DNA from: Ophiosphaerella korrae
Taxonomy: Eukaryota; Ascomycota; Dothideomycetes; Pleosporales; Phaeosphaeriaceae
DNA: 64,000 nt
Direction of reading: 5' to 3'
Assembly: GCA_028456385.1 (NCBI GenBank)
Contig: JALNQF010000162.1
Span: 35,445-99,444, forward strand
Position numbers and translations under genes: made by a program. Under the pieces are notes generated by a model, which was given only the letters and a program-made list of their open reading frames with translations, did no database searches and was not told the origin of the DNA. Positions 32,701 through 46,800 of the stretch are shown in pieces; position 1 is the first letter of the stretch; the number at the start of each line of letters is the position of its first letter.

Positions 32701-35297
32701 CTAAGTACTCTCTTAGTACTATGTTAATTCTTTCTTAGAATGCTACTAGTGCGTTCGTTAAGCTAAATAGTATAACTAAGTATTTATATAGTCTATATTA
32801 TGTTCTAAACGCTATCTTCTATTTATTACCTTTTTTAATTCTAATTTAGTAGTAGGCGTTCTAGATATCTAGTTTCGTAAAGATTCTTGCTCTTTATAGC
32901 TTATCTTGTATTTTATCTATTTGTAGTAAGGAGTATTAGTTCTTGTTTATAATTACGTTAGTTTTTCTAAAATCTACGTAAAGTCTTTTATTATTTATCT
33001 CTTTTTTATCTATAAAGATAAGTCTGTATACTACTAAAGACTTAGATTCTTATATCTATCCTTTCTTTAGTGCGTTTCTAATAAACGTTTATTCTATCTT
33101 TAATTCTTCTTCTATTTTTCTATAGACTAGGCTCTATCCTACGTCTTTATCTTTTTTTAGGTCTATCGCTAAATCCTATAGCTAATATTCTAGAAGGTAG
33201 TCTTTAGGCTTTATAAGCTATTTTTCCTATTTTTCTTATTCTCTAATTAATATATAGGTTAGTTATCTATAACTATAGTATACCTAATATTATATCTTAT
33301 TTGTTATTAATTGTTGTTATATCTATAACTATGTTCTTAATTGTTATTCTTTCTAGTTCTAATGTAGAGGGGGTTGTCTTAAACCTAATTAGTTCCTAAA
33401 ATAGTTTTCCTTTAATCGTACTTAGTTATTAAGGGTACTTTTTTATTATATAACGTATTTCTTGTATTTCTATAAACTTCTTTAATATAAAGTTTCTTAT
33501 AGCTCTACTATTAATTATTAACTATACTTTCTTTCTTTAGTAAGTACCTATTTTTGTAATATGTAAGCCCCTTATACCTTCTTATCTTTCTTGCTTAGGT
33601 ATTTTTGTAAATTATCTATCTTTCTAAAGCTATAGCCCTACTTTAAGTTTATATTCTTTGTATTTTAGATATTTATTGTACTTGTATTTGTACTATAGTC
33701 CTCCTTAGACGTATTTCTTAGATAGTTTTAATCTAGGTCTTACTACTAAGTATCTATCCTCTAGAATTATTTCTTATCCCTAGATATCCTCTACTAAGAT
33801 TACTCTTATATAATTGTAGCCTTTTCTTCTTATAGGCTATACTTTATTATTTACTTTAGGGTTTCTATATATAATATAATTCTTATCTAAGTATAATATC
33901 TATAATACTTTAAAATATACTAGATATTTTAGGTGTATTATTTTGTTATCCCCTTCTTAGTATTTATCTTTTCTAGGTGTGTCTATTATTAAGATATAGT
34001 ATACTACTAGTACTCTTAGTGTATAGGCTTTATTAATCTATCTCGTTTTTTTTATAAGGTACTACTATTCTCTTTATATAGGTATTCTTCTTACTATAAC
34101 TATATATTGTTTTATCTATTCTTAAAATAGTATAAACTTTATTTCTTTAGGATTACGTTTTTTCTAGTCTTTGTACGCTTTCTCTATACTTATAACTATT
34201 AAGTATATTTAAATAAACTTCTATTCTTTGTTTTATTCCTCTATATCTATTATTATATAGCTATTATAGCTATGTATATCTAGCTAGGTATACTCTATAC
34301 CTCTTATACTAACTTGTTTCTTACTTTCTTATAGTCCTTTAGAGGAAGCTATAGTAGTCTCTTTATCTAGTACTAGTCCTTTAGCCTAGATTAATAGAAT
34401 CTAGGATTCTTTCCCTTCTAAGTCTTCTATTAGTAGGTCTATTACATACGCTATTTCTTCTAGCTATACTTTTGTTTTTTCTTTTATTATAGCTACTCTA
34501 TATCTCTATTTCTATAGGAACTACGCTACTCTCTATTTACTAGAAAGATATATATAGTAGTTGTTATTATAATAAAAGGTCTAATAGAGTATTGTATATT
34601 ATACTTCTTTACTCCTAGCTACCTTTTCTTAAAGTTTAGCCTATACTTTTAGTACTTCTTTTCTATTCTTAGTTGTTTTTAACTAAGTTTCTTTATCTTT
34701 CTTATAGTCTTTACTTCTATAATCTTTTACAATGTATCCTAGTTTTCTATATTTATAATATACTATATCCTTTTTTTTTTGTAATTAGTAGTCTTTTGCG
34801 TAGTAGCCTTTCTTACTATAGTTAAAGTACGTAAAGTCTTTGTTCTTTTTCTTCTTTTTATCCTTGTTAGCGTTAAGGATTATAGGGTCTCCTTGGTCCT
34901 AGTTTTTAGATTAGTTACTATACTTATTCTTTACCTATTCTTAGAGATTATCGTTAATTTGTATTACCTATTGTTTTAGAGTTTCTAGTATCCTAGGTTT
35001 TTCTATGTAGATTTTTTTGTATCTAATTTTCTTATTTAGTCTTTGTTTAAATCGTAACATAAGGGCTAATTTATTCTATTCTATATTTTAGCTTAGTTAT
35101 TTAAATTATAATACGTATTTAGGAATACTTGTACTTTATATAAGCTTTTCGAGTTTCTCTTTAGCTTATTAGGTAATATCTATATCCTTAAATACTACTC
35201 TTATTCGTTTAGTAAAGTATTTATAACTTCTAAAAATAGCTCTAGTTTTATCCTTCTATATTATTAGAGAGTATATTGTATAGTCTATCTAGTAAGG

Positions 35298-35740
35298 TGT
35301 TACGGTAGTAACAAGGGAAAGCTAATTTAAACCAATTAGCCCTACTATAGATAATGACAACACATACGACCTATAGGGCAACGAACTTAACTAGGAAGCT
35401 AATTACAATAGGGATACGTGATAAATTCGCGATTCGCAATCTTAGCAAACACAAAGCACGAATTTGTGCACGTAATAAATTCGCGATTCGCGATCTTAGT
35501 AAACACAAAGTACAAAGCTAGCTAAGAAGCATAGGTATATAGTTAGTAGCAAAGCGCATTATTAAGATAGTATTAGTAATTTAATCCTTTGACTACGGAA
35601 CGCTAATACAAGATAGTTGCGAAACATCTTCTATTATTTACAGTTATTGCAGATTACCCCTAAGCTTTTACTATTACCTTGTGATCTACTAACCCCCTTT
35701 AAGACAGGCACCTGTAGTTAACAATAGGAGGCCCGTTATA
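35298..35740 (+). repeat. 5' LTR of element B
   Basis: 443 bp, starting TGTTACGGTAGTAACAAGGG and ending CCCGTTATA. It holds two tandem copies of an approximately 49-bp unit (ACGTRATAAATTCGCGATTCG...). It retains more CA/TG than the 3' LTR. Confidence 0.88.
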
Positions 35741-38700
35741 CCTTGCTAATTTAGTTATTGCGAGAAGCGAAGCGTAAGTAGCGCGCGGTCTAGCTAACAC
35801 GATAGTAGAAAGTTTAACTAAAAAAGGAGGCAAAGCACCTCTAAGTAGTTATAAGTTAGATAATATAGTATAGAGAGACGTTAAGAACTATATAAACGAC
35901 CTAATCTCTAAAAAAGAAGATATAAAGATAGTAATCGACGCCTTAGAAACATAGAATAAGGAACTGCAAGATTATACAAAATAGAACGAAGTATAAATTA
36001 AAGCTATTATTAAAGGATAAAACTAGATAGAACTAATTACGCAACGCCTAGAGATAAGCGCGATAAAGAAACTACTAAAGATACCTATACTCAAGAAGTT
36101 TAATAGAACAAGGGAAAAACTAAGACCCTTTATTGTATTAGTATAACTCTAGATAGATGTATAAGTACTACACTTTAACATAAAAGAAAAGAAGGTAATA
36201 TATATTAGACTATATCTTAAAGAAGACGTAATAAGATAGTATAAGCCTTACTAGATAGATTACACGATACACTCTCTAATAATATAAAAGGACGAAACTA
36301 GAGCTATCTTTAGAAGTTACGAATACTTTACTAAACGAATAAGAGTAGTATTTAGGGATATAGATGTTACCTAACAAGCTAAAGAGTAACTAGAGAAGCT
36401 TATATAGAATTAGAGTATTCTAAAGTACGTATTATAGTTTAAATAACTATTATAAAATATAGAATAGAATAAGTTAGCCTTAATATTACGATTTAAACAA
36501 GGACTTAACTCTAAAATCTAATACAAGATAATATATATAGAGAAACTACGAACACTAGAAGCCCTAAAGTAATAGGTAATATAAATCAACAATAATCTTT
36601 AGGAATAGAAGAAGAATAAGTATAGCACCTAAAATAGAAATTAGGATGCTAGAGACCTTATAATCCTTAACGCTAACAAGGATAGGAAGAAAAAGAAGAG
36701 CAAAGACTTTACGTACTTTAACTGTAGTAAAAAGGGCTACTACGCGAAAGACTACTAATTAAAGAAGAAATAGGATATAGTATACTATAAATGTAGGAAA
36801 CTAGGATACTTTACAAAAGACTATAAGAGTAAGGACCTAAAGAAAGAAACTTAGTTAAAAACGACTAAGAAAAAGAAGGAAGCACTACAAGCATAGGCTA
36901 AACCTTAGGAGAAGGTAGCTAGGAGTAAAGAAGTATAATATACAATGCTCTATTAGACCTTTTGTTATAATAACAACTACTACATATATCTTTCTAGTAA
37001 ATAAGGAGTAGTATAGTTCCTATAGAAGTATAGACACAGAGTAGTAGTAATAAAGGAAGATAGAACAAAAGCTTAGCTAAAAGATATAGCCTAAGTAATA
37101 GACCTACTAATAGAAGATTCGGAAGGGGAAGAGCCCCTAGTACTATTAATCTAGGCCAAAGGACTAGCACTAGATAAAGAGACTACTACAGCTCCCTCTA
37201 AAGGACTGCGAGGAAGCGAGAGACAAGTTAGCATAAGAGATATAGAATATGCCTAGCTAACAATATATAGTTATAATAGCCGTACTACAATAGATATAGA
37301 GGAACGAGACAAAGAATAGAAGTTTGTTTAGAAATACTTACTAGTTATAAGTATAGAGGAAGCGTACAAAGACTAGAAAGAACGCAATCCTAAAGAAATA
37401 AAGTTTATACTATTTTAAGAATAGATAAAGCAATATATAGTTGTAGTAGGAAGAATACCTATACAAAAAGAATAGTAGCACCTTGCTAGAAGAACGCGAT
37501 AGATTAATAAAGCCTACACACTAAGAGTACTAGTAGTGTACTATATCCTAACAATAGATATACCTAGTAGAAGCAAATACTAGGAAGGAGATAACAAAAT
37601 AATAGACCTAAGATATCTAGCACATTTTAAAGTATTATAGATATTATACCTAGACAAGAATTGTACTATACACGGAAACCCTAAAGTAAACAATAACGCA
37701 TAGCCTATAAGGAGAAGAGGCTATAACTATATAAGAGTAATTAGGGTAGAAGATATCTAAGGATAGGAAATAATCCTAGAAGACAGATATGTAGTAGTAA
37801 GACCTAGCCTAAAATTATCTAAGAAATGCGTCTAAGGAGGACTATAGTACAAATATATATACGATAAGTGTCTAAAACACAAAGAATATAAACTTAAAGT
37901 AGGCTTATAGCCTTAGAAAGACAGACAATTTAATAAATTACTAAAGTAAGAAAGGCTAGAAGGCATAGGAGGCCTATATATTATAAAAACAGGTATATAC
38001 TAAGGAAAGAAAGTATAATTAATAATTAATAGTAGAGCTACGAGAAACTTTATATTAAAGAAGTTTATAGAAACACAGGGAATAAAGTATACAACGAAGA
38101 AATACCCTCGACAACTAAGTACGATTAAAGGAAAACTATTCTAAGAACCTATATAGTTTAAGATAGTACTCTTAACACTAAGGTTAGAAGGACTAGAAAT
38201 CTAGAATATAGTTATAGATATAACGACAATTAATAATAAACAAGATATAATATTAGGTATGCTATAGTTATAGATAACTAACCTATACATTAATTAGAGA
38301 ATAGGAAAAATTAGTTACAATAAAACGGACATGCTAAAAGCTAACATAAGTACCTATAAGAGAGAATTCCTAGAAGAATATAAGAAATAGGAAAAGTAGC
38401 TTATAGAACTAGAAGATTACCTTCTAGAACACTAACTATAGGACTTAGCAATAGAACTAGAAGAAGAAAAGAACGTAGGATAGAGTCTAGTCTACTAAAA
38501 AACAGAAGAAGAATCTAAGATTAAACGATTATTTATATAAAATGTAATAAAGAAAGGATAGATAAGAGAATCTAAATCCTTAGTAGTATATAGATTAATA
38601 TTTGTAGACAAAAAAGGGATAAGCAATAAAAGACCCTACGTAGATTTTAGAAAAACTAACGCAATTACAAACAAGAACTAATACCTACTACTACAAATAG

Positions 38701-41700
38701 ATAAAATGCAAGATAGGCTACAAAGAGTAAAGATCTTTACAAAACTAGATATATAAAACGCATACTACTAGATTAGAATTAAGAAAGGAGATAAGTAGAA
38801 AACAGCGTTTAGAACACAATATAGACTATACAAATACTTAGTTATACTATTTAGTTTAATAAACGCACTAGTAGCATTCTAGGAGAGAATTAACATAGTA
38901 CTAAGAGAATACTTAGATATATTTACATTCGCGTACTTAGACAACATCCTTATATTCTTAGAAATAGAGGAAGAATACGTGCAACATGTGTATAAAGTGC
39001 TAAAGAAACTAGTAGAAGCTAAAATATTTCTTAAGATAAGAAAATGCGAGTTCTATACAAAGGAAATAGATTTCCTTAGATTTATTATTAAACTAGGAAA
39101 AATTAAGATTAACCTAGAAAAGATTAACTTAATTAACGAATAGCTAACACTAAAGAACCTAAAAGAGGTACAATAATTTTATAGGCTAGCTAACTTTTAT
39201 AGAAAGTTAATAGTAAGATACTCTAAAGATATAGAGCTAATTACAAGACTTATAAAAAAAGATACGCTATTTAAATAGATAAAGGAATGCGATAAGGTAT
39301 TTAAGAGAATAAAAAAGAAGTTTATAGAAAACCTAGTTATTAGAATGTACAACCTAGAACTACTAGCGATAGTAAAAACAGATGCATCGAACTTAGTCTA
39401 TAGAATAGTACTAATATAAGAAGACCTAGAGACTAAAAAGGAATACTTAGTTAAATACTTCTCTAAGAAGATAAAAACAGTAGAACTTAATTACCTAATC
39501 TATAACAAAGAGATACTAGTAATCTATAAAGTATTTAAATAATAGAGAGTATACCTACAAGGAGCAAAGTACTAGACAAAGGTTTATATAGACTATAAGA
39601 ATCTTATAGGATTTATAATAAATAAAGAGCTATTATAACGCTATACAAGATAGTAGGAGTTTCTATTAATATTTAATAAAGAAATAATATATATAAAAGA
39701 GAAGGACAACTAATTTATAGACGCTCTAAGTAGAAGACTAGACTTATAAGAAGAAGTAAGCGCTACTAGTATAGTTCTAGTTAAGAACAAGGAAGGATAT
39801 TTGGTCCTAAACATACCTAAGATAGCTATAACACTTAAGAGGATAAGCAACAAGCTAAATAAATAGATTTAGAAAACAACACAAGAAGTATCTAAAGAAA
39901 TAGAGAAACTTAAAATCTAAGACAGATTTGTACAAGTATATAGAAGAATATATATTCTAGGAAAAATTTAAAGAGAATTTATACGACAATTCTATAAATT
40001 GCTAGTACATAGTTACTAAGGTATCGAGAAAATATTAGATAGACTACTACGAGATTACTATATTCTAAAAGCAAGATAACTAGTAATAGAGGTACTACGA
40101 GACTATATAGAATGTTAAAGGAACAAACACAATAGATATATACTATACAGAATGCTACAACTAGTAGAAGCACTAGGATAACTATAGGGAGTTATTACAA
40201 TAGACTTTATTACGAAGTTACCTAAGTCTAAAGACCTAATATTAGGAGTCGAGTATAATAGAATCTTAATAATAGTAGATAAACTTACAAAGTATATATA
40301 CTTTAGACTATATAAGGAAAAAAGCAGGATAGAGGTCGCTGTATACTAGGTTCTAGGAACTATAATTAGTTAATATAGACTACTAGATAAGATTATTATA
40401 GATAGAGATGTACGATTTATATTAAAACTATAGGGAACGATAATAGCGCAATTAGGAATACAACACGCGATGTCTACAGCATATTATCTACAAATAGATA
40501 GATAGTTAGAACAAATAAATTAGATAGTAGAATAATACCTAAGATACTACCTTAACTACAACTAGAACAATTAGGTACAGCTACTACCTATAGCACAATT
40601 AGCATACAACAGCGCAAAGAATATAGTAATAGGAGTATTACTCTTTTTTGTAAACTATAGATTCGAACCTAGTGTATATAGAATACTAAAAATATAGATA
40701 TCTTAGTCCCTAAGAGGAGAAAACTTCGCTAATAGACTTAGAGACATACATAACTAATTAAGATAGGATGTAGAATTCCTATATAATCGAATAGTAAAGT
40801 ACTATAACAAGAAGTATAAGGAAGGACCCTAATTTAGAGAGAGAGAAAAAGTATAGTTAGTATAGAAGAACATTAAAAGCAAACGACCTAGTTTAAAATT
40901 AGACTACGTTAAGATAGGACTATACAAAATTAAGAAAGAAGTTACACTAGTTATATTTAAATTAAAGCTACTAAACAAGATAAGGATATACCTAACATTC
41001 TATATAGCCCTGCTAGAACAAGTACTATAAAACGTAGAACTACTAGTGTATAAAGTAGATACGTATAGAGAATAGGAAGAATAAGAAGTTAAGAAAATCC
41101 TAGTACACTAGTTCTATAATAGAAAAAACTACTATATAGTAGAATAGATAGGTATAGACGAGAAAGGATAACTATAGGAAGAAATATAGGAACTAGAAGA
41201 TAACCTTAACTACCCTAAGAAACTAAAAGACTTCTAAAATTAAAACCTTCTAGAGCGCCTTACAGCGAATTAAGAAAACTAACGATACTACTACTAGATA
41301 GAGAGGCGTTAGGAACGCCTAATGTAATAGGAGCTAGAGCAGCCTAAACTATATCTTTAAGGTCTATCTTAGCCTCTAAGGCACGAGACTGTTTAGACGA
41401 TTTAGTATTATTATAAGCCTTTATCTTACGAAGACGCTTAATATAAGAATAAAGATCTACTAGCTTATAAAGAGTTAGCTTACGCTTAGCCTTAGCTACT
41501 ACGAGCTATAACAATAGTGTCTCTTAAGCCTAGTTAACAGCTCGCCCTATATAACTTAGTAAGAAGAGACTATATAGAAATTAAATACTTACATTCTATA
41601 AGAGAAACGCTAGATAGAGTATACTTGTATTAAAAATTAGCTAGAATATACTTATTATAGTATTTACTATCCTTTAAAGATATAAGGTACGTAAGTTTTA

Positions 41701-41890
41701 GCTAAGTATAACGGGAGCAAGGAAATATTTTAACCTTATTACGAGTAACACGAGTAACAAGAAGAAGTTTGTTGCAATTAGAACGTAAAGATATAGAGAA
41801 TAATAAAGAACTAGAGATAAACGAAGAAACTAGACTAATAACCTTAGGCCTAGGGTAGAGAAATAAGAACCTACCTAAAGAGGGGAATAG

Positions 41891-42333
41891 TGTTATAGTA
41901 GTAACAAGGGAAAGCTAATTTAAACTAATTAGCCCTACTATAGATAATAACAATATATACGACCTATAGGGCAACGAACTTAACTAGGAAGCTAATTATA
42001 ATAGGGACACGTAATAAATTCGCGATTCGCGATCTTAGTAAACACAAAGTACAAATTTATACACGTAATAAATTTATAATTCGCGATCTTAGTAAACACG
42101 AAGCACAAAGCTAGCTAAGAAGTATAGGTATATAGTTAGTAGCAAAGCGCATTATTAAGATAGTATTAGCAATTTAATTCTTTAACTACAGAACGCTAAT
42201 ACAAGATAGTTGCAAAACATCTTCTATTGTTTACAGTTATTGTAGATTACCCCTAAGCTTTTACTATCACCTCGTAATCTACTAACCCCCTTCAAGACAG
42301 GCACCTATAGTTGACAATAGGAGGCCCGTTACA
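41891..42333 (+). repeat. 3' LTR of element B
   Basis: 443 bp, starting TGTTATAGTAGTAACAAGGG and ending CCCGTTACA. Differences from the 5' LTR that I noticed are mainly C/T and G/A changes, so LTR divergence here would overestimate age. Confidence 0.88.
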
Positions 42334-42853
42334 TAAGGCTTATACTATCTTATTATATCTTCTTTAAGGTGTAATCTAATATATATTACCTTCTTTTCTT
42401 CTATATTAAAGTATAGTACTTGTATATCTATCTAGAGTTATGCTAACGCTATAAAGGGTCTTAATTTCTCTCTTATTCTATTAAACTTTTTAAGTACAAG
42501 TATCTTTAGTAGTTTCTTTGTTATACTTATCTCTAGTCTTTGTATAATTAGTTCTATTTAGTTCTATCCTTTAATAATAGCTTTAATTTAGGCCTTATTT
42601 TATTTTACGTGTTCTTAGAGTTCTCTATTCTAGGTTTCTAAGGCGTTAATTACTATCTTTATATTTTCTTTCTTAGAGATTAAGTTATTTATATAGTTTT
42701 TAATATCTTTTTATACTATATTATCTAATTTGTAACTACTTATAGGTATCTTAGCTACTCTCTTAGTTAAACTTTCTACTATCGTGTTAGCTAGACTATA
42801 CGCTGCTTACGCTTCGCTTCTCTTAATAACTAAATTAGTAAGGTATATTAAGG

Positions 42854-43285
42854 TGTTACTAGAGTTAACTTCTTAATACCTAAGAGTTATTAGTAGATTA
42901 AGAAGTAATAATAAAAGCTCGTGTAGTAATCTATAATAGGCTATAAACAATAGAAGATGTTTTACAACTATCTAAGTATTGTCGCTTGTAGTTAATAATT
43001 AAATTACTAATACTATCCTAATAATGCGTATTATTACTAACTATATACCTAGGCTTCTTAGCTAGCTTTATACTTTGTGTTTGCTAAGATCGCGAATTGC
43101 GAATTTATTACGTACTTAGATTCGTGCTTCGTGTTTACTAAGATCGCGAATTACGAATTTATTACGTGTCTCTATTATAGTTAGTCTCCTAGTCTAGTTT
43201 GTTATCCTATAGATTATATGTGTTGTCGTTATCTATAGTAGGGCTAATTAGTTCGAATTAGTTTTCTCTTGTTATAGCTATAATA
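42854..43285 (-). repeat. 5' LTR of element A
   Basis: Plus-strand reading starts TGTTACTAGAG and ends at the complement of TATTATAGC. It contains two copies of a roughly 49-bp unit with GATCGCGAATT...ATTTATTACGT, also seen in the LTRs of element B. Confidence 0.7.
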
Positions 43286-43306
43286 CCTACTTAGAAGGAG
43301 AGATAG

Positions 43307-43824
43307 TATTATAGACGTAACAAGAGAAATTAAGATAGAACTAATTAATCCTAATTTAGATACTAATAAAGCATAAGAAGAGCAAGGTAACAACTTTAAT
43401 TAGGAAACTACTTATAACTAGGTTACGTAGTAGTAATTTGTAGTTACATGTAAATAGATTAAAGGTAATCTATAATAACGCACTAATAGATTAAGGTAAT
43501 CTATAGTTACGTATAAATAGATTAAAGTAATCTATAATGTCGTACAAATAGATTAGTACAAGTATATAGCTAATAGAATATGTATTATTAGGATAGTATT
43601 AGTAATCTAATCTTTAACTAAGAACGCTAATACTTAATATTGTATACACAAATTAACTATTATTTATAGTTATTGCTAATTACAACACAAGCTTTTGTTA
43701 TTACCTCTTAATCTACTAACAACCTATAGTAGTTACTTATAGTCGACAATAGGGGACCCTATTACAAATCTACTAATACCCTAATATAAGCTGTTTAAAG
43801 TTAATAATAGATAGACTTCTAATA
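43307..43824 (+). repeat. 5' LTR of element D, extended
   Basis: 518 bp against 442 bp for the 3' LTR. It includes an LTR-like end (GGGGACCCTATTACA, 43767) followed by a second LTR-like end (CTACTAATACCCTAATATAAGC to CTTCTAATA), suggesting a chimaeric or internally duplicated LTR. Direct repeats carrying AATCTAT motifs lie at about 43440-43560. Confidence 0.6.
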
Positions 43825-46800
43825 CCTTACTAATTTAGTTATTAGAAGAAGCGAAGCGTAAGTAGTATATAGTCTAAGCTAACACGATAGTAGAAAGTTT
43901 AACTAAGAAATAAGGTAAAGCACCTCTAAGTAGTTATAAGTTAGATAGAACTAACTAGGTAGTAGTTAAGATATATTTAAACGACCTAATTACTAAGAAA
44001 GGGGATATACAATTAATAATTAATATACTAGAAATATAGAATAAAGAACTACTAGATTATATTAACTAAAATAAAGCCTAGATTAAAGCTATTATAAGAA
44101 GACAAAATGTAATAGAACAAATTACTTAAAGACTAGAAATACGTATAATAAAGAAACTACCTAAGATACCTATACTTAAAAAGTTTAATAGAACAAGAGA
44201 GAAACTAAGACCCTATATAGTATTAGTATAACTCTAGATAGACGTATAGGTACTACACTTTAATACTAAAGAAAAGAAGGTAATATATATTAGAATATAT
44301 CTTAAGGAAGATATAATAAGATAGTTTAAGCCTTACTAGATAAACTATATAATATACGCTCTAGGAATATAAAAAGATAAAACAAGAGTTATCTTTAGAA
44401 GTTATAAATACTTTATAAAATAAATAAGAGTAGTATTTAAAGATATAGATATTACTTAATAAGCTAAAGAAAAGCTTAAGAAGCTTATACAATATAAAAG
44501 TATTCCTAAGTATATATTATAGTTTAAATAACTATTACAAAATATAGAATAGAATAAGCTATCTTTAATATTATAATTTAAACAAGAACTAAAGTTAAAA
44601 ATCTAATACAAGATAATTTATATAGAAAAGCTAAGAACACTAGAAGCTCTAAAGTAATAGGTAATACAAGTTAATAATAACCTCTAAGAATAGAGAATAA
44701 ACAAATATAGAGGATAACCTAGAAACTATAATACTAGGGACCCTATAATCCTTAATACAAATAAAGATAAGAAGAAGAAGAATAAACTCTTTACGTACTT
44801 TAGCTATAGTAAGAAAAGCTACTATATAAAAGATTATTAGTTAAAGAAGAAAGATATAGTATATTATAAATACAAGAAACTAGGATACTTCGCGAAAGAC
44901 TATAGAAGCAAGGACCTAAAGAAAGAGACCTAGTTAAAGATAACTAAGAATAAGAAGGAAGTACTAAAAGCGTAAGCTAAGCCTTAAGAAAAAGTAGTAG
45001 TAAGTAAAGAGTAATAATATATAATACTCTACTAGACTATTTATTATAATAATAACTACTATATATACCTCTTAAGTAAATAAAGAGTAGGATAGTTTCT
45101 ATATAAGAAATAGAGAGTAGTAGGAATAAAAGAAAGAAAATAAGCTTAGCTTAAAGAAATAGTATATATAATAGACTTACTAATAGAAGACTTAGAAGAG
45201 AAAGAATCCTAAACCTTATTAATCCCTACTAAAAGACTAGTAGAAGATAAAGAGACTACTATAGTTACTTCTAAAGGATAGAGAGAAGATAAGAGTAGAG
45301 TTAATATAAAAAGTATAAAGTATAGCTAGTTAGATATATATAGCTATAATAGCTATACTATAATAGATATAGTAGAATAAAATACATAATAGTAGTTTCT
45401 TTAAAAATACTTACTAGATATAAGTATAGAAAAAGCGTATAAAGACTACAAAATATATAATCCTAAGAATATAAAGTTTATATTATTCTAATAATAGATA
45501 GAGTAATAGATAGTTATAGTAAGAAGAATACTTATATAAAGAGAGTAATAGTATCTTATAAGAAGAACGCGATAGATTAATAAAGCCTATACACTAAGTA
45601 TACTAGTAGTATACTATATCTTAATAAAAACAAGGCCTAGTATAGATAGGTATAAAGAAGGGGACAATAAAAGAATAAATTTAGAACACTTAGTATACTT
45701 TAAAATATTATAAGTATTTACCTAAATATAAATTACCTTATATATAAAGAATTAAAAGCAAGAAACTATATATAGGTAGTAAGAAGAAAAGGCTATAATT
45801 ATATAAAAGTAATTCTAGTAGAAGATATTATAAGATAAGAAACTATAAAAATACCTAATAAAGGATATATAGTAATAAGACCTAGAAAAAGCTATCTAAA
45901 AGATATATCTTAGGAAAACCTTAGTATAAATATACGCAAGATAAGTATCTAAAATACAAAGATTATAAGTATAAGGTTAAGTAGTAGCCTTAACTAGATA
46001 GTAAATTTATAAAATAGCCTAAGTAAAAATAGCTAGAAGGTATAATAAGCTTATATATTACAAAAATAGGTACCTTTTAAAAGAAAAAGATATAAATTAT
46101 AATTAATAGTAGAGCTACTAAAAACTTTATATCTAAGAAGGTTATAAAAGAATAAGAAATACATTATATAATAAAGAAATACCCTTAATAACTAAGTATA
46201 ATTAAAAGAAAACTATTCTAAAAACTTATAAAGTTTAAGATAGTACTCTCTATACTAAGACTAAAAGAGTTAAAGATTAAAAATATAGTTATAAACTTAA
46301 TAACAATTAATAATAAATAAGATATAATCTTAGAGATACTATAGTTATAGATAGCTAATCTAAGAATTAATTAGAGAATAAAGAAAATAAGTTACCTTAA
46401 GTAAGATATATTAAAAGCTAACATAAATATATATAAAGGAGAATTATTAGATAAATATAAAAAATAAGAAAATTAGCTTATAGAGCCTAAAGACTACCTT
46501 CTAGAATACTAATAATAGGACTTAGCGATAGACCTAGAAGAGAGAAAAGACGTAAGTTAGAGCCTAGTCTATAGAAAAATAGAATAAGCGTTTATATAAA
46601 ATATAATAAATAAAGGATAGATATAAGTATCTAAATCTTTAGTAGTATATAGACTTATATTTATAAATAAGAAAGAAATAGATAATAAAAGACTTTACGT
46701 AGATTTTTAAAAAATAAACGTAATTATAAATAAAAATTAATACCCTTTACAATATATAGACAAAATATAGAATAGGCTATAAAGAGTAAAGATCTTTATA

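Larger units (their letters stand above)
35298..42333 (+). mobile_element. Full-length Ty3/gypsy chromovirus B with TAAGG target duplication
   Basis: The two LTRs are both 443 bp. TAAGG stands immediately before the first (35293-35297) and after the second (42334-42338). In order the plus strand shows: leader and gag from 35741; zinc knuckle near 36710-36830; retropepsin near 38015-38330; reverse transcriptase near 38560-39060, with the Y-x-D-D site read as YLDN; RNase H near 39350-39640; integrase near 40190-40680; chromodomain-like tail near 41080-41230; and a polypurine tract (AAAGAGGGGAATAG) ending at 41890. Stops replace tryptophan and glutamine codons throughout, so it is not autonomous. 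It lies inside the gag region of element A. Confidence 0.88.
29280..43285 (-). mobile_element. Ty3/gypsy element A (minus), interrupted by element B
   Basis: The minus-strand internal region is at 29730-35297, with pol (chromodomain/integrase end near 30-31.7 kb, reverse transcriptase near 32-33.2 kb) and gag near 34.6 kb onward. It continues at 42339-42853 after the insertion of element B (35298-42333). Its LTRs are 29280-29729 (3') and 42854-43285 (5'). A polypurine tract (AGAGGGGGAGATAG on the minus strand) abuts the 3' LTR at 29730. RIP has closed all frames. No target duplication was found for A itself. Confidence 0.78.

Noticed and set aside
39979..40173. 64-aa minus-strand ORF in element B
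   Set aside because: Antisense to the integrase-proximal region of the gypsy pol; low-complexity chance frame.
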